Positions 1-9,065 of a stretch of 48,676 nucleotides of DNA are shown here, piece after piece; positions within the stretch are counted from its first letter, which is position 1, and the number at the start of each line of letters is the position of its first letter. Below the pieces are notes generated by a model that was not told the DNA's origin, did no database searches, and saw only the letters and a list, made by a program, of their open reading frames with translations. A program made the translations under genes and the position numbers. The DNA comes from Syntrophothermus sp. DTU052 (GTDB lineage Bacteria > Bacillota > Syntrophomonadia > Syntrophomonadales > DTU052). The stretch spans positions 40,779 through 89,454 of the forward strand of contig LFRU01000098.1 of the NCBI GenBank assembly GCA_001512495.1, written 5' to 3'.

Positions 1-224
1 ATATCTCATGTTAAATAAGCCTTGCACTCGCATCACCTTTCGGGTTTATTTTGTAACACTTGGTAGTCTCGAATTCACTTCTACCTGATAAAAAGTCATA
101 ATCCGGACGATTGCCGGATCAATCCACTGTCATTTTATCAAAACCAGGCAACAATAGTATACGGGACTTATCAAGCATTAAAAAATGTCAGTGACGTACC
201 CCGTCCGAAACCCTGGAAATCGGA

Positions 225-248
225 TAAAAAAACCCCCCGAATGGGGGG
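225..248 (-). terminator. Intrinsic terminator downstream of the YhgE-like gene
   Basis: Minus strand reads AGCCCCCCATTCGGGGGGTTTTTTTATCC: 6-bp GC stem followed by a T tract. Confidence 0.85.
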
Positions 249-278
249 CTCTCTTGTTTATTTTGCCGGGTGGTTAAA

Positions 279-2270
279 CTATGCTTCCATTTTTACGGGA
301 GTGGATTGGCCTCGACCAAGGGCCGCCAGCAAGCCCAGTAAAACAACCAGGGCAATCAGGCCGTTTGTCAATCCCCCGGCTGCGGGCTTAACCGGAGCGG
401 TCCGGAATACGTATATCACGCTGCCTTGAGCACCGTCAGGCTTGCCCAGGAAAGTGTCAACAGCTTCCACATTGGCCTTAAGGCTGTCTTTTATGGCACC
501 TGCGGAACTCAGATCGACCAGACCGGCTGCCAGACTGACTTTGGCAGTTGAGGCTCCTTCGCCAATCTGAGCAACCCCGCTCTGCATCTTCTTCAGTCCG
601 GGTACCACCTGACCGCTGACCCCTTGATAGAGCGCGTCGCTTCCATCCTTGATCGTTGCCATAGCAAACAGTATCGTTCCAGGTTTGCCTTCCAACAACA
701 CGGGAACAGGAGTGCCGTCAGCTTTGACGTCGCCAAGGCCTTGTACCACCTGATCCAGGCCGGCGCTGGTCCGGGCCAGAGAATCATTAACCTGTCCCAG
801 TCCTGCCTTGACCGCTACCAACGATGCCGGGAAGTCCACCTGGCCCGCGGAAGTAGTAATCTGTCCACCTTTCTCCAGGGCACTCAGGTTGCCGGACAGG
901 ACATTTATCTTGGGTATTATCGCCTTCGATATCAGGTCGGCAGCCGGCCCGCTGCCAGCCAGTGACTTGAGGGTGTTTATATCGTTGTACAGGGAAGTTG
1001 TGGCCGAAGGTGTTTGACCGACATCCGCAGGGTTACCGATTACACCGTTCAAGCCGGCTACCAGTTGCTGCTGGGCATCCACTGCCGGTATGAGCTGCTT
1101 GTCAACGCTTGAACGCACCAAATCAATGGCGTCCTTAGCTCCGGGTGACCTTCCTCCAGCATCCTTCCCCTGAGCAGCGTTGAAGGTTGCAGGATCAAAT
1201 CCTGGAGTTGCTATCCCCATCCGAATTTTGACCAGATTGCTGTACAACGAGTCAATTCCGGAACTTATCTGACGCAGGCCATTTATGACGGTCCCCTCGG
1301 CGCGTTCATTGCCCAGACCTTTCAATAACGTGTTGAAGCCGTAAAGGAGAGTATCAGGTTTTGACTCTGCACCGACTCCCTGCTCAATGGATTCAAACCC
1401 TGAATACAGCTTCTCAAAAGCTGTCTTTATGCCGCTCAAGGAGTCGGTCTGAGATGATTCAGGCAGTACGGGAATGATGGCAATGTCAAAGGAGTCCAGT
1501 TGAATATTTCTTCCGTCAGCTTCCAAAACAGCGTATTGTTTCGAGGGATAAGAAGGAGGAATGAGGGGGATGGTCCAACTTACAGTTGTTACTCCCTGAA
1601 CATCCGTAACCACTCCCTCAGGGGATTCTCCTCCCACGCCGGGGGCGGTTACATTGTCAAAATACCGGTTGTCAAACTTCCAGCCTGACAGGGAAACGAC
1701 ATAGGGGGTAAAGATTACGGCTTCTTTGGAGACTGTTTCTCCCTGGTCATTCTGGAATTCAAGGACCTTCGGCGTACCAGTGGTGTTCTCCACTGTCACC
1801 ACAATTTTGAGATGACCGCTTTTGCCCAGGAGTTCAGCCGGTTTCACCTGTTGCCCATCCAGGAAGTACTGGATGTCGATATTAACCGGGAACTTCATAT
1901 CCTTTACTGCTGACTGGTCAAGGGTCGCCAGATAGTAAATGTCTTTTAATCCCTCAACCTGGGTGTTGATAGCAATTTGCCCGTCTTGAACAACCAACTT
2001 TTCTTTGCCGTAGAGATTGCGCAGTGAAGTCAGGCTGTAAGCGGACTTGTCAGTTACCTGGACCTGCCCTTCCCCGCTGATTCTCAGGTGATTCAGGACC
2101 TGAATTCCACTCACGTTTCCATTGGCATCAAAGGTTGTAAGAACGAGTTCATTGTCCTTAATTCCGGAGAGGTTTCCCCCGGCACTAAAAGCCGCGAGTG
2201 GATTTGCCGCCACCAGGAGCAGGCCTAGAATTACAGCGACAAGTTTGTGGATTCGGCAACGGTTTTTCAA
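279..2270 (-). CDS. YhgE/Pip-like exported protein with one C-terminal TM segment
   Basis: 663-aa ORF with signal peptide, long central region with repeated LxxGL/SGL spacing and C-terminal hydrophobic helix. Confidence 0.6.
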   Translation of the reverse strand: MKNRCRIHKLVAVILGLLLVAANPLAAFSAGGNLSGIKDNELVLTTFDANGNVSGIQVLNHLRISGEGQVQVTDKSAYSLTSLRNLYGKEKLVVQDGQIAINTQVEGLKDIYYLATLDQSAVKDMKFPVNIDIQYFLDGQQVKPAELLGKSGHLKIVVTVENTTGTPKVLEFQNDQGETVSKEAVIFTPYVVSLSGWKFDNRYFDNVTAPGVGGESPEGVVTDVQGVTTVSWTIPLIPPSYPSKQYAVLEADGRNIQLDSFDIAIIPVLPESSQTDSLSGIKTAFEKLYSGFESIEQGVGAESKPDTLLYGFNTLLKGLGNERAEGTVINGLRQISSGIDSLYSNLVKIRMGIATPGFDPATFNAAQGKDAGGRSPGAKDAIDLVRSSVDKQLIPAVDAQQQLVAGLNGVIGNPADVGQTPSATTSLYNDINTLKSLAGSGPAADLISKAIIPKINVLSGNLSALEKGGQITTSAGQVDFPASLVAVKAGLGQVNDSLARTSAGLDQVVQGLGDVKADGTPVPVLLEGKPGTILFAMATIKDGSDALYQGVSGQVVPGLKKMQSGVAQIGEGASTAKVSLAAGLVDLSSAGAIKDSLKANVEAVDTFLGKPDGAQGSVIYVFRTAPVKPAAGGLTNGLIALVVLLGLLAALGRGQSTPVKMEA

Positions 2271-2272
2271 CC

Positions 2273-2782
2273 TCAGCTCCCTCCTTCCCTGGCGGCGCTT
2301 GCAACCGCCATTTTTAGGATAAACAGGCCCAAGACCAAGCCGACCAGCAGGGAAACTGCTGCGCCAACTGCGGCGGGTACTCCGGCACTTGCCAGAACTG
2401 TCGGGTCATTTTGATAGAGCGGGTAAACCGCGGCATACAGACCTCCCCAACCGATTAGAAGTCCGTCGAGCCGGAGACCGACAGCCGACAACAAGAGTGC
2501 CAGGAATAGCGAAACCGCGCTAACTACTGCTACATACCCCGTGTTGTACGGTGGCAGCGGAAAGGCTATAGCCAGCACAAAGATACCTGCCAGTCCAATT
2601 ACGAGTCCGAGTAACATGCTTAACCCCATCTTGAAAAATTCGCCGTTTGGTCCCAGTGTGACGAAGAAAGCTAGTGCGATAGCCGCCAGGAAAAATGCTT
2701 GGGCTCCGAGCAGCCCTTGGAAATAGATGAATACGCCAAACAGTACTGCAGCGACTAATCCCATCAACAAGACCTTCTTCAA
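2273..2782 (-). CDS. Multipass membrane protein of unknown function
   Basis: 169 aa, nearly all hydrophobic helices; 2 bp from the downstream gene. Confidence 0.6.
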   Translation of the reverse strand: MKKVLLMGLVAAVLFGVFIYFQGLLGAQAFFLAAIALAFFVTLGPNGEFFKMGLSMLLGLVIGLAGIFVLAIAFPLPPYNTGYVAVVSAVSLFLALLLSAVGLRLDGLLIGWGGLYAAVYPLYQNDPTVLASAGVPAAVGAAVSLLVGLVLGLFILKMAVASAAREGGS

Positions 2783-3120
2783 ACAACCTCACCCCCAATA
2801 AAAAGTAATTTGACCCAGCCTTTCCCTGATATATTAATTTCTACCTAATATTATATTTTTCCTTCTTATGATCCTGTTGATTTTGTGGGGGTTGGCAGTA
2901 AGATTTGGTGAAGAAAGGTGTGATCTTCGGCCATCAACCTCATGCGCCTGTCAAGCAGCATGAGGTTGCGGAAACTATGCGGGGTTGCTGCATAACCGAG
3001 AGCCTAAGAGATGGCGTAAAACGTTGGATTGGTATCTAAAAGTCGGGGATTAACGGCGTGCACGAAAACTGACCAACTGGAACAGGGTCGGGACACTGGA
3101 TCACCCCAAAAGCGACCCGG

Positions 3121-3360
3121 TTATTCAGGCTCGCTCCCTCCGAATTCGCGTTTGAAGGGGATAGCTTCCCATTCCTGATCCACTGACTTAATCAGCTCCG
3201 ATATCTTACCTTCCGCCCGGCTTAGTTCCTCCTGACAACGGCGATACAGGCTGATGCCCTCCTGAAACAGTTCCAGAGATTTCTTGAGAGGCAGATCGCC
3301 TTCCTCCAGCTGTTTCACAATCTCCTGCAGCCGGTTATAGTCCTGTTCAAAGCTCATCAC
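3121..3360 (-). CDS. xseB: Exodeoxyribonuclease VII small subunit
   Basis: MSFEQDYNRLQEIVKQLEEGDLPLKKSLELFQEGISLYRRCQEEL matches the XseB family; overlaps xseA. Confidence 0.95.
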   Translation of the reverse strand: MMSFEQDYNRLQEIVKQLEEGDLPLKKSLELFQEGISLYRRCQEELSRAEGKISELIKSVDQEWEAIPFKREFGGSEPE

Positions 3361-4591
3361 ACCAGTCTCCTCTCCTTATTTCTCGGACCTCCACCTTGAT
3401 TTCACCGTTGCGCACGGTAAGGTTGAGCAAAGAGCTTGGTTCCACCTGCTCGATAACCCGCACCACTTCCCCGTCTTCCGTGCGGGCTATAGCATAACCC
3501 CTTTCCAATACCTTGAGGGGGCTGATGGCATCCAGAGTCACCGCCAATTGTTTTAACGATGACGACCGGGTACTTAGAGTATTCATCATATGGTGCTGCA
3601 GGCCCTGCCGGAGATGCTGCAATTCCCGGCGGTGGGGTTCAAATAAGCAGTGCGGCTTTTTCCATATCCTTCTTTCTCTAAGGTAGTCCAGTTGGGCCCA
3701 CTTCTGGCTGCAGTACCTCTCCATTATCCGCCGCAGACGAAGACCGGTGGTAATTAACTGCTCCTGATAAGCAAGCATATCCGGCACCGCCATCTGGCCG
3801 GCCTGGGTGGGCGTGGCGGCTCGGACATCAGCAGCAAAATCAGCCAGACTGAAGTCTATCTCATGACCAACTGCCGAAATAACCGGAATCCGCGACTGGG
3901 CGATGGCCCTTACCACTTTTTCGGTATTAAAAGCCCAGAGGTCCTCCAGAGAACCTCCGCCGCGGCCAACGATTATTACTTCCGGTTTCCCCCACTGGTT
4001 GAGGGCCTCCAGCGAACGGGCAATCTCATCCGGTGCCTCGGGACCCTGTACCGCAGCAGGAGCCACGACAATGTGACAGCCGGGATGCCGCTGTCGAACC
4101 ACCCGGATGATATCCCTCAGTGCGGCTCCGTCACCGGAGGTTACCACCCCCAGGCAGTTGACGAAACGAGGAATAGGACGTTTGCGGCCTCGATCAAAAA
4201 GCCCTTCCTTTTCCAAGCGCTCCTTGAGCTGGGTCAATGATAAGAATAGACGGCCCAGGCCGTCCGGTTCCATTTCCTCCACATAATACTGGTAACGTCC
4301 GTATTTCTCGAATACGGATATATACCCGCGGGCAATCACCTTCAAACCGTCACCCGGCTTAAAGTCAACGCCTTTAGCCCGGTTGCGAAACATAACACAG
4401 GCGACACTGGCTGTTTCGTCCTTGAGATTAAAGTACATATGCCCCGACTTCTGGTAATAGCGGAAATCGGCGATCTCGCCTCTTACCCAGACATTCTGCA
4501 GCAGCCGGTCATTTTCAAGGACCGACCTCAGGTGAGCTGTCAATTCCGTTACCGAAAGAATTCGGTTGCCCGGTAACACCATTTCACCCAT
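3347..4591 (-). CDS. xseA: Exodeoxyribonuclease VII large subunit
   Basis: N-terminal OB fold (VWVRGEIADFRYYQKSGHMYFNLKDE) and conserved VGRGGGSLEDLWAFN...SAVGHEIDFSLADFAAD. Confidence 0.97.
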   Translation of the reverse strand: MGEMVLPGNRILSVTELTAHLRSVLENDRLLQNVWVRGEIADFRYYQKSGHMYFNLKDETASVACVMFRNRAKGVDFKPGDGLKVIARGYISVFEKYGRYQYYVEEMEPDGLGRLFLSLTQLKERLEKEGLFDRGRKRPIPRFVNCLGVVTSGDGAALRDIIRVVRQRHPGCHIVVAPAAVQGPEAPDEIARSLEALNQWGKPEVIIVGRGGGSLEDLWAFNTEKVVRAIAQSRIPVISAVGHEIDFSLADFAADVRAATPTQAGQMAVPDMLAYQEQLITTGLRLRRIMERYCSQKWAQLDYLRERRIWKKPHCLFEPHRRELQHLRQGLQHHMMNTLSTRSSSLKQLAVTLDAISPLKVLERGYAIARTEDGEVVRVIEQVEPSSLLNLTVRNGEIKVEVREIRRGDWCDEL

Positions 4592-5405
4592 TTCTGCCTG
4601 CGGCTTTCACCAGATTGGAAAGCAGCATGGTGATCAGCATCGGACCCAAGCCTCCCGGTACCGGCAGCAGATATGGTCCGGCCTCCGACCTGAAATCATC
4701 GGTTATCACATTCCCACAGGTCTTGCCGTCTATCCAGTGGAAACCCGCATCGATAACCAGGGCGCCATCCTCAAACGCCGAGGAGGAGACTGAGCAAGGC
4801 TCACCCTTTTCCAGCACTACTACCTGATACACGGACATATCGATCCAGGGTTCCAGCTCACCAACGACCGTCACCGGATACTCACGCCCGATGAGCAGTG
4901 AGTTCAAGGGTTTGATCAGGTCCAGAGAATCTCCCACCAGCAGAACCCGGGGGCGGGGGGCTCGGACATAATCGTCTATTAAATGCAGGATGGCTGCGGA
5001 TGCGCAGCTGGTGAATACCTGTTTCCCCAGGTACCCCAATCCCAGGTTCAGGGGATGGAATCCATCCACATCCTTGGATACCTCAATGGCCGCAATTACC
5101 TCATCCTGATCCACCCCCGGCGGCAGGGGGAGTTGAACCAGTATTCCGTGGACTTCCGGATCACTGTTAAGTTTGTTGACAAGAGCCACCACCTCGCCGG
5201 TGGTAGCCTCGGTCAAATGATGTATCTGGCACCGTCCCCCGATCTCCTCGGTGACGCGCTTTTTCATGTTGACATAGCGCTCGCTTTCCTGGTCGTTGCC
5301 CACCAGGACCACAGCCAGTACCGGGGTACGACTCAAACGCTCGACCTCTGCTTTTAATTCTTCTCTGATGCTTCGGGAAAGCTTCTGTCCGTCAATTATG
5401 GGCAT
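4584..5405 (-). CDS. FolD paralog 1 (folate catalytic motifs intact, dinucleotide motif degenerate)
   Basis: Has YVNMK, GILVQLPLP, KDVDGFHP and PVPGGLGPM; the GxSxIVGxP motif is replaced by GDSLDLIKP. Confidence 0.85.
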   Translation of the reverse strand: MPIIDGQKLSRSIREELKAEVERLSRTPVLAVVLVGNDQESERYVNMKKRVTEEIGGRCQIHHLTEATTGEVVALVNKLNSDPEVHGILVQLPLPPGVDQDEVIAAIEVSKDVDGFHPLNLGLGYLGKQVFTSCASAAILHLIDDYVRAPRPRVLLVGDSLDLIKPLNSLLIGREYPVTVVGELEPWIDMSVYQVVVLEKGEPCSVSSSAFEDGALVIDAGFHWIDGKTCGNVITDDFRSEAGPYLLPVPGGLGPMLITMLLSNLVKAAGRNG

Positions 5406-5410
5406 GTTTC

Positions 5411-6280
5411 TTATTCCTCCATTTTCAACTGCCAGTCAACGGCATCTATCAGATTCCGTAACAGGTAAGCGGTAGTAACCGTGCCTACCCCGCCGGGAAC
5501 CGGGGTTATGAAAGCGGCTCGTTTAGCGGCTTCTTCAAATTCAACATCTCCCACCAGCTTGCCGTCAACATAATTGATTCCCACGTCAATCACAATCGCG
5601 CCCGGCTTAATCCATTCACCCTTGACAAATGCGGGTCTCCCCACTGATGCCACCAGCACGTCGGCCCGCTCTACATGCTCCTTCAGGAGCCCTCTCTCAC
5701 TGGTTCCGGAATGGCACACGGTTACAGTGCAGTCAAGGCCCGTCAGCATAAGGCTGGCCGGCTTGCCCACAATGTCGCTTCTTCCGAGAACAACCGCCTC
5801 CAGTCCCCGCAGTTTAGCTCCGGTGGCCTTTATCAAATGAATCGCGCTTAAGGCGGTACACGGCGCCAGCACCGGCCGGCCCAGGAACAGTCGTCCCAGG
5901 TTGTGCGGGGTCACACCTTCCACGTCTTTTTTATAGTTGATCGCCCACTGCAGAGCCCGGCCATCAATGTGCTTGGGCACCGGCATGTGAAGCATGATAC
6001 CATGAACAGAAGGATCGCTGTTCATCGATTCGATTGTCCTGACCGCCTCGTCCTGTGACACGGTGTCAGGGAGGCTTACAAGCTCACTCTTAATCCCGAC
6101 CTTCTCGGCGCTGCGCATCTGGGATGCCAGGTACGCCTGGGACGCCGGATCTTCACCGATTTGAATAGTCACCAGACGGGGATGTACACCTGCCCCTTTT
6201 AGGCGCTCCACATTATCTGATACGTATTCCAGGATGTCTTGAGCCGACCCTTTGCCGTATAGGATATTATTATTGTTCAA
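5411..6280 (-). CDS. folD: FolD paralog 2 (Rossmann motif intact, folate catalytic residues substituted)
   Basis: Has VVLGRSDIVGKP, GAIVIDVGIN and TPVPGGVG, but YLASQ, HGIMLHMPVP and KKDVEGVTP at the K/Q/D positions. Confidence 0.88.
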   Translation of the reverse strand: MNNNNILYGKGSAQDILEYVSDNVERLKGAGVHPRLVTIQIGEDPASQAYLASQMRSAEKVGIKSELVSLPDTVSQDEAVRTIESMNSDPSVHGIMLHMPVPKHIDGRALQWAINYKKDVEGVTPHNLGRLFLGRPVLAPCTALSAIHLIKATGAKLRGLEAVVLGRSDIVGKPASLMLTGLDCTVTVCHSGTSERGLLKEHVERADVLVASVGRPAFVKGEWIKPGAIVIDVGINYVDGKLVGDVEFEEAAKRAAFITPVPGGVGTVTTAYLLRNLIDAVDWQLKMEE

Positions 6281-7241
6281 GACTAACCCCCATTTCCTGA
6301 TCGTAGTAATAACATTTACGGGTCAACAAGGCACTACCTACAGCGTTATCGGTGCTGAGATTCGGTGGTGCCCAAAACAGCTTAATTCCTGAACCCCTTA
6401 GTCTTTCCTGCAGCCGCTCACGAATAAATCTATTGGCCATTACCCCTCCTGCCATGACCACCTTATCGAGGCCGTGTCTCCTGACGGCCATTCGTATCCC
6501 TTTTTCCAGGGTGTTGGCAATACACTTAAAAACCAGGTAGGCCACATTCTCCGGTGGTACTCCCTGCTCCAGCATTTTTACCGCCCGTGTTTCCGCACCG
6601 GAAAATGAAAAGCCCTGCTCATCCACCGCGGAAGGGATCGCGAGGCCGGTAGACAGAGGCTCGGCCATTTTCTCCATATATGGGCCCGACGGGAAAGGCA
6701 GGCCTAAAGCCACCCCCACCCGGTCAACCAGCTGACCGGCATGCAAATCCTTTGCCGCCAGGATTATGTCAATTTCGTATCGACCATGATCGCGCTTAAC
6801 CAGGAGGATTTCTGAAGTCCCCCCAGAGAAATGAACCGCAATGAATTCCGGTTCGTCCAGGGGAAGGTTATGTACAGCCGCCTCAATATGTCCTTCCTGA
6901 TGGCTGAACAAATACAGGGGATAATTCCCAACACTGGCCAGGCAGCGGCAGAGACCCAAACCGGCCAGGAACACAGGCATGTAGCTGTCAGGAAGCCGGC
7001 GCGGCCGGTCGCTGGCTCCCAAGGCCAGCAGTCGGTGTTTTTTCAACACCGGTACCAGGTTCTCCATCAATACCGGAAGATTGCGGGTATGTTCGAAATG
7101 GGCTTCAGACTGACGGAGACCCCTTTTCCCCGGTCCCACCTTTAACAGTATGCGCTCATCAGCCAAAACCTCTCCGGTTTCTCCAACCACCGCTACCGAG
7201 GTAGTGTAAGCGCTGGTGTCTACCCCGAGAAAGGCATTCAA
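6270..7241 (-). CDS. TsaD/Kae1-like (peptidase M22 family) paralog
   Basis: ASKHA-type N-terminus (GVDTSAYTTSVAVV), HQEGH metal motif, AGGVMANRFIRERL, DNAVGSALL. Confidence 0.8.
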   Translation of the reverse strand: MNAFLGVDTSAYTTSVAVVGETGEVLADERILLKVGPGKRGLRQSEAHFEHTRNLPVLMENLVPVLKKHRLLALGASDRPRRLPDSYMPVFLAGLGLCRCLASVGNYPLYLFSHQEGHIEAAVHNLPLDEPEFIAVHFSGGTSEILLVKRDHGRYEIDIILAAKDLHAGQLVDRVGVALGLPFPSGPYMEKMAEPLSTGLAIPSAVDEQGFSFSGAETRAVKMLEQGVPPENVAYLVFKCIANTLEKGIRMAVRRHGLDKVVMAGGVMANRFIRERLQERLRGSGIKLFWAPPNLSTDNAVGSALLTRKCYYYDQEMGVSLEQ

Positions 7242-7642
7242 GTCCCCACCTCCTTGATCCGGTCCAGGATGGCGTTTATAAAGGCGTGAGAATGGGCATC
7301 ACCGTAGGTTTTGGCCAACTCTACGGCTTCATTTATAACCACCACCGGATGGACATCGCCACCGGCAAATAACATTTCATAAGTCGCCATTCTTAGGAGG
7401 GTTCTATCGACTGCAGCCATCCTCTCCAAAGGCCAGTAGGGAGAAAAGTGGGAAATCCGCTGGTCAATCTCCTGGAGATGCACCAGGGTCCCCTGGACTA
7501 GTTGGGCTATGAATTTCCGGTTCTCTTCTCTAATTGAGTAATCCTGATCGAGTTCCAGAAGAGCCTCCTTGGCATCAGCATTGACCAGGTCGACCGTGAA
7601 CAGTATCTTGAACGCTGCGTCGCGGGCTTTCCGTCTGCTCAA
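7238..7642 (-). CDS. nusB: Transcription antitermination protein NusB
   Basis: SRRKARDAAFKILFTVDL...ERMAAVDRTLLRMATYEML...VVINEAVELAKTYGDAHSHAFINAILDRI. Confidence 0.96.
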   Translation of the reverse strand: MSRRKARDAAFKILFTVDLVNADAKEALLELDQDYSIREENRKFIAQLVQGTLVHLQEIDQRISHFSPYWPLERMAAVDRTLLRMATYEMLFAGGDVHPVVVINEAVELAKTYGDAHSHAFINAILDRIKEVGT

Positions 7643-7655
7643 TCAATTTGCCTCC

Positions 7656-7874
7656 CTATTGTTTGCCGCGAAATTTTTTAATCCACTCATCAAAATCAAC
7701 CTGTTCATCTACTGCTTTACCGATCAAAAAGCCTCCTATGATGCATAAAAATATAAAAAGAGTCTTCCAGACACCATAACTTATCACCATTATGCCGGCG
7801 ATTAACCCCAGAAGCAGACCGATAGCCTTGCCGCGGTGGTTTTCCGCTATGTAAGAAATCATCTTATCCCACAT
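7656..7874 (-). CDS. DUF2273 small membrane protein
   Basis: 72 aa (HRGKAIGLLLGLIAGIMVISYGVWKTLFIFLCIIGGFLIGK) next to amaP/Asp23 genes. Confidence 0.8.
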   Translation of the reverse strand: MWDKMISYIAENHRGKAIGLLLGLIAGIMVISYGVWKTLFIFLCIIGGFLIGKAVDEQVDFDEWIKKFRGKQ

Positions 7875-7889
7875 GATTCATGCCTCCCT

Positions 7890-8438
7890 TCAACGCACCG
7901 CAGGCTTAGGAGCAAAGTCATCTACCTTTATCCTGACCTCCGCCACTTTCAGTCCGCCCACTTCCTCCAGGAGATTCGCAACCTTTTCTTGGACTACTGC
8001 AGTCATTTCGGGAATCTTGTAATCGGGATTGACCATTAAAGTCAGAGAAACCACCACTCCGTTCTTTCCGCTGGTTACCTCCGGCTTGATTTCTCGCACC
8101 CCTTCCACCTGCTTCACTGCTTTAAGTACAATCTGTTTAATGGCCGGCACAGTTATTATTACTTTACCTGCGATCGACTCCTGTACTACAACCTCGTTCT
8201 CCTCCCGGGATCTGAACAGCTGGATCAAAAGAATAAAACCTGCCAGGGCCAGAATTATCCCCACACTCCCGCTGAGGATGCGATTCTGGAACGTACCAAA
8301 GGCCTGGTCGATCCATTGCAGCGGTTCGGTATTGCCAAGAGCTAAAGCAATGATTACTGCCGATAAACCGATCAATAGCAGATTATACAGGGTCATAATA
8401 GACTTCCAAAAAGCCGACATCGTATCCCCCCTTAACAT
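7890..8438 (-). CDS. amaP: Alkaline shock response membrane anchor protein AmaP
   Basis: Two N-terminal TM segments followed by an Asp23-like C-terminal domain; gene context. Confidence 0.8.
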   Translation of the reverse strand: MLRGDTMSAFWKSIMTLYNLLLIGLSAVIIALALGNTEPLQWIDQAFGTFQNRILSGSVGIILALAGFILLIQLFRSREENEVVVQESIAGKVIITVPAIKQIVLKAVKQVEGVREIKPEVTSGKNGVVVSLTLMVNPDYKIPEMTAVVQEKVANLLEEVGGLKVAEVRIKVDDFAPKPAVR

Positions 8439-8546
8439 TGGATCGGTGTTAAACCCGGGTTACATATAACCGCCGATTGGGTTGGACCAAATGGCAGCAA
8501 GTGATAAAAAGCACAAAACCGAATAAACATCTCCCTCAAAATAGGA

Positions 8547-8576
8547 CAACAACCCCTTGAACTTCAAGGGGTTGTT
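8547..8576 (-). terminator. Strong hairpin between the Asp23 and amaP genes; possible terminator or attenuator
   Basis: CAACAACCCCTTGA / TCAAGGGGTTGTTG, 14-bp perfect stem with short loop; only a weak T tract follows. Confidence 0.55.
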
Positions 8577-8586
8577 GGACGATTGC

Positions 8587-8991
8587 TTATTTTTCGGCCG
8601 ACTCTTCCTCCACCTTGCCTTTCTTCATTGAAACCCCTACTACATGAATATTAACTGCAGTAACATTCAGGCCGGTCATGGTTTCTACCGCACTCTTGAC
8701 CTGGTTCTGTACCGCCTTGGCTACAACCGGAATCGGGAAACCATACTCCACCACGATAAATGCTTCAATAGCGGTCTCGGTATCTCCCACTTCAACCTTA
8801 ACACCCTTACTCAGGTTCTTGCGGCCGAGAATCTCAGTTAATCCGGCGGTGAGACTGCCGCTCATGGCGGCCACACCCTCAACCTCCACCGCAGCTAGAC
8901 CTGCGATCGTAGAGACTACCTCTTCCGCTATACGTATCGCACCAATATCTGTATTGCTGCTTATCTTTTCTACAGAAACATTGCTATCCAT
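8587..8991 (-). CDS. Asp23/Gls24 family envelope stress response protein
   Basis: IRIAEEVVSTIAGLAAVEVEGVAAMSG...VEVGDTETAIEAFIVVEYGFPIPVVAKAVQNQVKSAVETMTGLNVTAVNIHVVGV. Confidence 0.95.
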   Translation of the reverse strand: MDSNVSVEKISSNTDIGAIRIAEEVVSTIAGLAAVEVEGVAAMSGSLTAGLTEILGRKNLSKGVKVEVGDTETAIEAFIVVEYGFPIPVVAKAVQNQVKSAVETMTGLNVTAVNIHVVGVSMKKGKVEEESAEK

Positions 8992-9065
8992 TGTATCACC
9001 CCCTAAATCTGTACCTACATTCTATTAGAAATATTCACCATAGGCAACTAATAGTAATTTCCGAC

